From: Kitasatospora mediocidica KCTC 9733
Lineage (GTDB): Bacteria > Actinomycetota > Actinomycetes > Streptomycetales > Streptomycetaceae
Assembly: GCF_000744225.1 (NCBI RefSeq)
Contig: NZ_JQLN01000001.1
Span: 744,001 to 808,000, forward strand
Direction: 5' to 3'
DNA: 64,000 nucleotides
In this document: in pieces, positions 62,801 to 64,000 of the stretch
Position numbering within the stretch: the stretch's first letter is position 1
Layout: each line of letters starts with the position of its first letter
The notes under the pieces: model-generated
The model's database searches: none
What the model saw: only the letters and a program-made list of their open reading frames with translations
What the model was told of the DNA's origin: nothing
Position numbers and translations under genes: made by a program

Positions 62801-64000
62801 GGGCCCCTTCGCCCGGTCCTCCGACGGCGGGACAAGCTGCTCCTCACCGCTCCTGGCGCCCCCCTCGCCGTCAAAGGTCAGCAAGCGCCGGCTGACGGGG
62901 GTCGCGGCGGCCTCCGGGTTCCGCCGGTACGTGTCGGGGCGGTCGGTGGCGAAGGTGTCGTCGCTCTTCGCCTCGTGCGCCTTCCAGGCCTCGCCGTCGA
63001 CGGTCTTCGGGCCCCAGTGCTGCAGGTACTTGTCGAACCACTCCTTGCCGAACTCGCGCTTGAGGTCGGAAACCGTCTCCAGCGCGATGTGGCGTCCGTC
63101 GGCCAGCTCGTCGAAGCCGTGCGCGGCCCGGTCCAGAGCCGGCATCACCTCGGCCTCGAAGCTGACGCGAGCGGCCAACTCGTCGGCCAGCGTGCTCTGC
63201 GTCCGCTGCCAGGTGGCGAGCTTCTCGCCCAGCGGCTCGGCCGACGGTTCCTCCGCCTGCTCGGACGGCTGCTCGTCCGCCGTCTCGCCGGCCTTCTCCG
63301 CCGACGCCTCGGCCGCCTCGGCCGCCTTCTCCTCCGACGCCTCGCCGGCCTTCTCGCCCTCGCCCGCGCCCTTCGCGTCGCCCTGGCGCAGTGCCGCGCG
63401 GATCGCGTCGCCCAGCGCCTCGCCGGTGGCGAACTGCTCGTCGAACGCCTTCCGCACCCGCTCGGTATGCCCCTCGGCGACCCGGTCGCGCGAGCCGTCG
63501 GACAGGTCGCCCGCCGCCGCCCGGGCCGCGACCCCGGCGGCCTGCGACGCGGCCTCGCGCGCGACCTGGAGCGTGAGCAAATCGTGGACGGTGGACTCGC
63601 TCAGCAGCTCGTCCAGGCTCTCCGGCGTGGCCTCCCGGTCCGCGACGGCGAGCAGGTGCGCGTCCACCAGGTGGCCGATCTCCCGCGCCACCGCGCCGCC
63701 GTGGCCCTCCGCCGACCGGCCCTTGAGACCCAGCGTCTCGCCGACCCCGGAGTCGAATCCGGACACCTTGGTCTGCCAGGACGCGACGGCCTTCTCGACC
63801 GTCTCGGAGACCTTGGTGAGCGCGGCCTCCCGCGCCGCCTGGACGGCGAACTCGTGCGGGAGCCCCTCGCTGCGCGCCGCGAAGTCCTCGTTGAACCTGG
63901 CAGCCCGCCTCGCCAGGTCGTCACCACGCAGCCCGGCGGCCGAGTCGGCCGATCCGAACGACGCCTTGAAGTCGGTCTCGACCTTCGCCCGCAGCTCACG
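44807..64000 (-). CDS. giant multidomain toxin-like polyprotein, at least 6,397 aa, 5' end outside the window
   Basis: One frame is open from the TCA stop complement at 44807 to the right edge, so the N-terminus lies beyond 64000. Order from the visible N-terminus (residues counted from the edge): helical and Glu/Ala-rich region 1-490; papain-like domain about 505-655; Gly-rich linker 672-752; module B1 783-1525 with a caspase/C80-like part; Rossmann/GT-B-like domain 1595-2117; zinc metallopeptidase 2177-2403; second Gly-rich linker 2562-2631; module B2 2658-3395; beta-rich region 3433-5010 built of two copies; acidic Ser/Asp/Glu spacer to 5306; third C80-like domain 5317-5517; degenerate papain-like segment 5553-5660; second GT-B-like domain 5668-6257; helical tail. 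No membrane helix is visible. This is the make-up of giant actinobacterial polymorphic-toxin-type proteins (I recall some named for a 'lonely Cys' domain). Function is inferred. Confidence 0.85.
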   Translation of the reverse strand, partial: RELRAKVETDFKASFGSADSAAGLRGDDLARRAARFNEDFAARSEGLPHEFAVQAAREAALTKVSETVEKAVASWQTKVSGFDSGVGETLGLKGRSAEGHGGAVAREIGHLVDAHLLAVADREATPESLDELLSESTVHDLLTLQVAREAASQAAGVAARAAAGDLSDGSRDRVAEGHTERVRKAFDEQFATGEALGDAIRAALRQGDAKGAGEGEKAGEASEEKAAEAAEASAEKAGETADEQPSEQAEEPSAEPLGEKLATWQRTQSTLADELAARVSFEAEVMPALDRAAHGFDELADGRHIALETVSDLKREFGKEWFDKYLQHWGPKTVDGEAWKAHEAKSDDTFATDRPDTYRRNPEAAATPVSRRLLTFDGEGGARSGEEQLVPPSEDRAKGPESVASIEEVLSGSPREETADGEPGSTEPSSSHVGVKRQREEEPAEEGEASRVVRQRTPAYERTDAVRWARDLELATKEQEEALSRHLLEVGTTEFHEPTPELLRFVNPHDVSVDGGTLQHCLEATEALRATHYGKQRPADRPLRSEAEAGAAMLLSKNHGLPHEFGVGEAGLAELIGEVRQSGRGTFATVLLAGRDAEGDGHALALIHGEDGVLRWADPTTYDVLRVDTDPRPEAFGADVRIWAAVSDRKGNSLPGRVDLDLLGPDAPHFGMAPRGGRGGQGGGQGGRGGQGGRGGQGGGQGGRGGGQVGQVGGQGGRGGGQVGQVGPRGRGGGQVGQGGRGGVGGGRGGTRGVPATGVVTASAPGQEGRPVIVEQAGLTEFGMHVPPVTPEGGQEVANPSAETVGFVGVVAVVLDRHIDLNALIARYRDEAFAGISDAAAGNAAAGRGARGGLVIGVNVRVAPDGAWNGDLYDTAVGRINHDDQDFPVTVVPFSWHWPARDRSAKLAVPYGTIRNFVVNHEATDGIAKALRDGGMNEVYVHLGDDDAHSLLVGPFDRGQNPTGRSGLFVAAAEALHGEGYPGILSGGYRAPDDASLMEKLSVESDMQTRLALARRSVQPVRVEKKDAGDPDWKVAFTPRLEDLNPRATDFGFVLTEGQRESEFARSPIAHKDLVKNPVALGYGPYPPEPNTFVKHIPDEPLDFGESTREGVNMIAGRERTGAEKPRIVFDTRLAIATDMGRLGEHFHKATAKDVRSSLQALRRVYEADARGAGDAEAAAGTEHAGYVTAQGEKGKQAALTLDDHLLDRAVLALYDHPGAADALGKLSAALRKVFQTHADPSGNFTDSAGRVGTRGGAGERNEAEQDGRVGSAMALRQGVTVLLREAISAWREGREFDPLPPTVGESLSEHGAGRGRWLTDSVVSKSDRAVLDGMLGRLPAQDGVFMLGAHTHAVSRMPLHDGLEMSPTRLVDTLVELHRTQAWNGTDDVQLLACALDKALDGDYVPQMARELFRRTGLRPLLVVATDDVWSLPQANRDDSNHLVVTQAVGYTTDGKPVLAVVKGAHWRGYQLDDRGVDVTMTEHAAFQSARGTYQDSPAGYRPVEPGRLKPDNNIPGASRFAQDGPPPATTASHPEQPASVVDLITQALSGDSAHTEQAAAPPAPPAAPALTVRGAAELPSDAAALTLALGERGLNDKNTYAIRAENSGDMYHVRAAMVLHPTRSLLIWNVRRETERQARQIALLHDDLVGQGRGVYWTSAPSVRGFSMSETVATSHIAKYLRDTSLEHERNRIMRLTDPQPEDQAKLARLQAIATAAQGTADPVGHARYSYREEFVIPSLAQRYGAYSEAEAAAFQEDLASRGFQPDARYIIVPFRGTGHSDRPGANAPALDTGHQGVREIIEQIKASAVGHDVQVVPMGEEPAGWSEGPHLLNYWEWHSVRNLEEDGRLTGDMRRKELALLRYLSTTHTVLGAVGMRSGVIDELAFAGIKVISVDISPHRIEDGLPNLAPSKGWDRGVEVEEAFGRHYGRVFIEEPREQDLQRNVTNWPGGFAAADLARIGDAVDFYFGDGDGGAGLTDFRHSSHPRTQERVAGGLDRMRDPVEMTGYQVFERAYPYLRELNKSRARLPEPSRQPVLDLNGEADERIRTLEAHAARTISPFVPTVKWMSGHRMKDLLENNVSYEFYDQEIDVVRQQIQQIQQIVGGTGEFTDAEVTRIYREAHSLYDRSTGPLPEPQPEPHAEVVEPHGAPGQPAAQPHPAARRAVEEPAQRVAVPAQGWRHRLAKAPTASVHTELFDPAREPLVDRARGALAGTQALVRSVVRRVQADNGTWVRHHTVSLRVDLEAGGLSRDDLAAIRDGVQSALDEHVNVGLKLPRSGDQFHLDLELLPGDRHPEQITIRRHSVPVDSDQRSWNLPADPAEDAAHRPVLVHEVLHYLGLKDEYQDSGLDSAGNRVGPGALFRQRPDSRAVREDGLMTSIDEFEALPARYLKVIEDTVDSTTVVRDHPLDAVTDRHSTDSADSTDSAVTAVSGDDRWASPRVLLDRMREEKDARSAYARIRAGISDDQELVDRWEDPAQKPAILKVLKEWIAAPRPSNPLANGSDAKPGAADALTRRYETADETALAVLDRVKSLPLIDLGLLAPEAPRFGVTRRPGDKASAKGNAGGTGNQAGKGNAGGTGNPGGKGNAGGRGNASGRGGGAGNGNVGSKGGGAGAGGQQGGSSSGPVASSGARKESGGPSLTGRGVPSRFGRRLPPVDPDGRQPVGELAPERIGFVGVVAVVLEEHTDLNGLIARYRDEAFAGISDPASGDAQAARGARGGLVIGVNVRVASGGTWRSDFYDAAIGAVSHDGEDFPVAVVPFSWHWPARDKSARLAVPYGTIRNFVVNHAETEAIAKGLRDGGMSEVYLHLGDDDAHSLLVGPFDRGGADTARSGLFVAAAEALHGEGYPGILSGGYRAPEHASLMEKLSVEADMQTRLALARRSVQPVRVEKPAADEPSWKVAFTPALEDINPRATDFGFVLGEGQRESEFARSPLAHKDLVKKPVALGYGPYPPEPNTFVKHDPDKPLNFGLSGGESLNMITGRGEPTIVFDIRLAIATDMGRLGEKFHKAVATDVRTSLGALRTIYQEHAQAVEGGESARESHAGYVAAQREKNKEAVLTLDDHLLDGAVVALYGHPAAQGALGELGDALRKVLQTHAVPSKNFDASLDRVEERAGNERAEAEQDGNAGSVAALRQAVTVLLREAIPVWREGREFDPLPPTVGEPLSKHGAGRGRWLTDSVVSKSDRAVLDEMLGRLPGHQGVFMLGAHTHAVSRMPLHDGLEMSPTRLADTLVELRRTEEWNGTDDVQLLACGLGEALDGEYVPQVARELFQRTGLRPKLVVASDDVWSLPPANNAGSNHLVVTQAVGFTANGRPVLAVAGGGHWREYQVREAAPHAPVPEVDMTQHPAYRAANGTYHDRLGGYRTVELAEVDTSKPIPNSARFADRATEPPAQSQSQPREQQQEPARQAPSRIVDEHRLSASDQIVALRMDDRAVLDTITRSFTRALGDDRAAADTLARTLLESGTVRPILSALSRGDVWEMPFAANGRSGRLTLTGTVDGTPEYRKTQSVEFESGADRQSSVALSEDTRRRVAVGAQGKVKFGSKGDYSLGVGYQHDSTRGATTVEAGRTIARGKSVESAALFNAHMTVTATFSELRSDTPIVGSSSADHREPLDRFDVVIAIPLRDTRDADGIAPPVDLHFAPPQRVIERGRLGGSDIVLDVWTDHDQDPAAPQGMARILAGEDVQAAGDRIAGDLWPALKAKILSRVGLAGLHQDLKSLMAGERTRIEVSDIGGLRTASVEITARTVAESFRHVGNTDPTEFNVGTGIYRSRVGQDTGTDTWQVPVPGSGGYTAAKPGILGGTKTAQLGRDRVRSSGASQEVTVTTKAKVRGAVFDGVTMLGLELRQTNTVLPDRSGHVEAAVNFRVLVEQDEARSVPVAGAVPAGEEPWAPGTVIPAPPNSVWPREARPATDAGAEAADADAAGAGLSDTVTVRDLPDIHPLHEVLRVQGRLLVGGGWDEVAQTVLHTFSHARVAARLTAMTRGLKLETPELSAGLLKGVKVSATAELVSMEYRRSQAAEVNVVSETSTFGAERYLLSDTSSHQGQAGGTVLLHEAGTGAQAVKDTVDIAPTLTRQVRDRNGWRDGSAGKVYANGKFARRQDIFGARVKLDLTFTANGREHAFPVELDAELSLDARTTRDYTVGPDSSAVIREDGTERGRTTARATDNQLPATLHEPPSRLTESGAMSASHVVLSLGRRDTEVLSTVEATLGEHAGLLPDELRLRLREAFDPFALKSQLSALSRGETIGTEVDVNGWHGTVTATARLREFTHRETIGKFEFELGSQLRTSAGITAERRIRYVGNGVLKFKIPHFDITGSYARTRDRIRSTTTVSTGGVGSRGKFVEPAGLFTGDARFTLHFDLERGGRSFPVGTRDVDVETTLAVPLREAPVRGAAPVPAAAGGTRAGTPITAHRAVPVRVEQSHRLGSSDIVTDVFFVAPRTGGTADLEGTVGQLAGPGRTTLGSDWSGMRRMLLKALTVDQLHPQIKSLMSGHAIVLKHGRSTVRISAGVGELSHYGGSTPDSNGNRTTTEFNTGTSNQRSVADTDGSTNLGAGHANGFTVAFAGTTDPFASGVAVVAGGSVTRATGRDEIDVHATSVTSGGATKSKLTAAAFTGRARLFVQMERRPLLALGDQNRVVPDRVLVRDGGVGSAPVRSQSRPPLQDVVDRTVAALRPIQRIGTTKRGFATTEIGIDVLMEEGSTVPVDRPTSFRAVDAWHRAAEPAPDAAAAPEGALAPAPAPVRVLPVPVPVPVAIKVPPARVFGNGLHDTDVMRWIGDSAGVQKLLLTHGPDFFGRSTWEHLESVVLNSESHSQLSAKVAPATRGVPVSTPAPGHRRLVADARVEASLKIVHLEFQGIDTGAEFSPANESASSSQHTRLDWGLWGGQIQAGPKAELSATAEGTFQVSVGGQHRTRDGVAEADGGRVVSAAKSGSPMVRYTGFMEVALVLRDGDRVFGDQPLPGEHPDQPAKLPIRGLIPIEIDIPEAETGDSTVMSDHYRAFTDENPAGDDLPIDRSTLPDPLHEAEVESEAEVAVEHGGGVEFVQEVASEHDAAEGSPERLEDEPNEVEPLAGLPVTSRPPVERVATQETETETETEAVPASASEHVVDNEEPTPHAQLTRPRALSEPLPGRVTTSSRPEQGRDRAASLSEAGRPADDVVEPAGPLLEDFIASVLAGETQAVSTTSAATEQHQESDLGAARPESVPLPPSPAESGTESGSESDTASVYELAPDFDSSSEYETASEFDSDPDSDSDPESELAQIPEATHFGPSSAHAPSPAGEPRPETARSEARLNDLRASVRLNHTSGAHWLDDPTASPEARQRVARSLERFPTDERFFTLAMHTGADNMPIWRDSAVQPHELAHVIVQLHAERIWDGVKPLQLAGCSMAAGGSDSYASQVLAEVHRLLPGLDLKAYVPNGALYFVPSARAPYRTEADGRGHLVVARQVGFDRSGRPTIVEGGSWLSLSVAKDAPAGAKPVAEALGAHLVVDTEREPKSAAVPPGYTHPDPHAHADTHTDAAMDFTLSSMDGSLGFGTAPDREARELLGDNLLAFDYGVGATALESLKQRLAASADGTEASVVLTSPNEPGRPLSVIAPAEQGGELRWRDRASDAPHTDGPLPHFTQDARLWVSFASDRLRTHEEIQALGTDETYVIRAENSGDMYHVRAAMMVNPRAKLLVWNVSDATEGQSMQIINLHDDLIKAGRQVFYTRETSLPKVVRPAKAGGAKSGPVELMPFGRSETQATEDIKAYLFESDIFTEAKQVGPILTALTAEQHDRVKLTPEQQETVRLTPEQRESGQDTLGALTPEQKALVKLTREQTQWVTAGARANLTAEQRHVIDAADAEKLALRKATNKQAVKEENRQRNREELFIPRLAALYGAYSEEEGRAFQEDLDAHNFDKAKQYVIVPFRDTGHSARAGANAPALDTGSKGVTEIIAAVKNVLGDTVEVVPMGEKPETTGADLLNYWMWASAGNRRKELSMLKYLSDHYDIVGAVGMRSGVMDELAFAGIRIISVDISPHRHDENGNPDSKPSKGWTRGLRLEEAYGRNYGRAFLENPRLLDTTKKLPNWDGGFEPEDLASIEKSIGFYFTERVARPQPEESAPDQGQAGVRRAGLTDYRDDSHPLAQQRVEAALERLDTIATMSGVQVLRHVEPYLNELNTLKGQLPTKQLRDGLAQRIQQARNRLTDLQQEASSTHPAPSVKSLLGGIKREVLKGNTEYAHYQEQLETVREDFHRANELAIGERLRKAPTAAESAEVDRVLADYRAERAVAEVNAMIKDEPDLVDGPDGWKEAVATAELRLRDAPTKADLAGISAAHEAWIQDRVAAEIRAMEPLVGDRLAETYRRVFELYVGMSTADWFAALDEAGEPDDE
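45230..46995 (-). repeat. Rossmann/GT-B-like domain, copy 2 (giant protein)
   Basis: Starts TYVIRAENSGDMYHVRAAM and includes YVIVPFRDTGHSARAGANAP and VGMRSGVMDELAFAGIRII, closely matching copy 1. It carries an extra insertion at about 46440-46650 of LTPEQ/LTAEQ units. The final 140 residues of the protein are helical. Confidence 0.65.
47450..48050 (-). other. third, divergent C80-like domain (giant protein)
   Basis: FFTLAMHTGADNMPIW and LQLAGCSMAAGGSDSY place a His and a Cys as in the two module B copies, followed by a matching LLPGLDLKAYVPNG. Preceded by an acidic Ser/Asp/Glu/Tyr spacer with SEYETASEFDSDPDSD. Confidence 0.6.
48970..51400 (-). repeat. beta-rich unit, copy 2 (giant protein)
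   Basis: Sub-modules open at about 51270 (QLSALSRGETIGTEV), 50500 (LHPQIKSLMSGHAIVL) and 49510 (LSAKVAPATRGVPV), in the same order as copy 1. Sequence identity to copy 1 is low, so the duplication is old. Confidence 0.65.
51400..53700 (-). repeat. beta-rich unit, copy 1 (giant protein)
   Basis: A helical lead-in ending ILSALSRGDVWEM starts a set of three beta-rich sub-modules, each opened by a helix ending in L(S/M)xG: at about 53650, 52870 (LHQDLKSLMAGERTR) and 52060 (RLTAMTRGLKLE). The same order recurs at 48970-51400. Extended strands of Thr/Val/Arg suggest a barrel or stalk, possibly for translocation. Confidence 0.7.
53815..56025 (-). repeat. module B, copy 2 (giant protein)
   Basis: Near-identical to copy 1 over about 735 residues, from IGFVGVVAVVLEEHTDLNGL to KPIPNSARF. 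It keeps the MLGAHTHAVSRMPLHDG His and the LLACGLGEALDG Cys. The two copies are similar enough at DNA level to be a target for recombination. Confidence 0.85.
56108..56316 (-). repeat. second Gly-rich linker of the giant protein
   Basis: About 70 residues of GNAGGTGN and GNASGRGGG type units with Asn and Lys, unlike the Gln/Arg-rich first linker, but at the equivalent place before module B2. It follows LIDLGLLAPEAPRFGV, a remnant matching the end of the papain-like domain (VDLDLLGPDAPHFGM). Confidence 0.88.
56790..57470 (-). other. zinc metallopeptidase domain of the giant protein
   Basis: Contains VLVHEVLHYLGLKDEYQDS at 56951-57004, a full HExxHxxGxxDE metzincin/gluzincin-like zinc site with catalytic Glu. 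The preceding 150 residues form the N-terminal lobe of the domain. Unlike the other domains it occurs once. Confidence 0.7.
57640..59225 (-). repeat. Rossmann/GT-B-like domain, copy 1 (giant protein)
   Basis: Starts TYAIRAENSGDMYHVRAAM and includes YIIVPFRGTGHSDRPGANAP and VGMRSGVIDELAFAGIKVI, whose last part looks like the nucleotide-sugar half of GT-B glycosyltransferases. A second copy lies at 45230-46995. Fold and activity are inference. Confidence 0.6.
59425..61650 (-). repeat. module B, copy 1 (giant protein)
   Basis: About 740 residues, from VGFVGVVAVVLDRHIDLNAL to NNIPGASRF. It has an alpha/beta first half with VHLGDDDAHSLLVGPFDRG and a second half with MLGAHTHAVSRMPLHDG followed by VQLLACALDKALDG, where His and Cys (codon 59817-59819) are placed as in caspase-like C80 toxin proteases. 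It is repeated at 53815-56025 with most residues identical. Confidence 0.85.
61745..61985 (-). repeat. first Gly-rich low-complexity linker of the giant protein
   Basis: About 80 residues of GGRGGQGGGQ and GGGQVGQVG type units, encoded by tandem short repeats. It is not collagen-like (no regular Gly-X-Pro). It separates the papain-like domain from module B1. Confidence 0.9.
62040..62490 (-). other. papain-fold domain of the giant protein
   Basis: The triad expected of papain-fold toxins of the glutamine deamidase/protease type is visible: Cys in GGTLQHCLEATEALR (codon 62438-62440), His in GDGHALALIHGEDG (codon 62195-62197) and Asp in LRWADPTT (codon 62147-62149). Spacing is normal for this fold. 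It is followed directly by the first Gly-rich linker. Assignment rests on motif pattern, not on a search. Confidence 0.6.

Noticed and set aside
44807..64000. bldA (TTA codon) control of the giant gene
   Set aside because: The TAA trinucleotides I checked on the + strand (near 47409, 49135 and 61213) are out of frame; I found no in-frame TTA codon, but I did not check every codon.
44807..64000. Giant polyketide or peptide synthetase
   Set aside because: None of the expected motifs (ketosynthase DTACSSS, adenylation or carrier LGGxS) occur, and the modules are of other types.

Overview
The window is high-GC DNA (strong G/C third-position bias, GTG starts, Streptomyces-style regulators) and reads as a chromosomal segment of a Streptomycetaceae actinomycete (Streptomyces or Kitasatospora). 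I saw no tRNA, rRNA or CRISPR array.

Region 1 (1-19.6 kb) is mostly housekeeping and stress genes: a quinone oxidoreductase, a metallo-beta-lactamase-fold hydrolase, an SDR dehydrogenase, a helical-repeat protein that overlaps convergently with a membrane-anchored NACHT NTPase, an RluA-type pseudouridine synthase, a cell-wall pair (FemX-like aminoacyl transferase and alanine racemase-like protein), a DUF4389 membrane protein, two acetyltransferases (one Eis), a phosphodiesterase, a BtuF-like binding protein, and a DNA-repair group (PHP/HhH protein, LigD-type polymerase domain, Ku) with an orphan sensor kinase between.

Region 2 (19.7-30.7 kb) looks like a compact, possibly undescribed RiPP gene cluster. 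An 87-residue precursor ends in three tandem 17-residue cores. On the same strand follow a diiron ferritin-like oxygenase, a phytanoyl-CoA-dioxygenase-like enzyme, an O-methyltransferase, an HTTM membrane protein and an asparagine-synthetase-like ATP enzyme. The last four are chained by stop/start overlaps. A PaaK-like adenylating enzyme and a second methyltransferase diverge from one promoter region. A 14-bp motif is shared by that region and the precursor promoter, which ties the two ends together. A SARP-NB-ARC regulator flanks it.

Region 3 (30.7-42.1 kb) has an ECF sigma factor, then genes typical of actinobacterial type VII secretion surroundings: a MinD-like protein with a lost P-loop lysine, a mycosin with a lost catalytic Asp, an EccA-like double AAA ATPase that seems to have been one protein with the upstream beta-helix protein, and a membrane-anchored secreted protein. 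No EccB/C/D/E or Esx gene is visible. A 167-bp hairpin, MITE-like element lies after the mycosin.

Region 4 (42.4-44.8 kb) is a small gene and an ABC-2 exporter closed by a strong hairpin terminator. Region 5 (44.8-64.0 kb, open at the right edge) is a single reading frame of at least 6,397 codons. It encodes a giant mosaic protein with a papain-like domain, three caspase/C80-like domains, a zinc metallopeptidase, two copies of a Rossmann/GT-B-like domain, two Gly-rich linkers, a doubled beta-rich region and an acidic spacer. It resembles a polymorphic-toxin-type polyprotein built by internal duplication.

Three genes (muconolactone isomerase-like, beta-helix/EccA, secreted golvesin-like) are each broken by one missing base in a run of five G/C. 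This may be sequencing error rather than biology.
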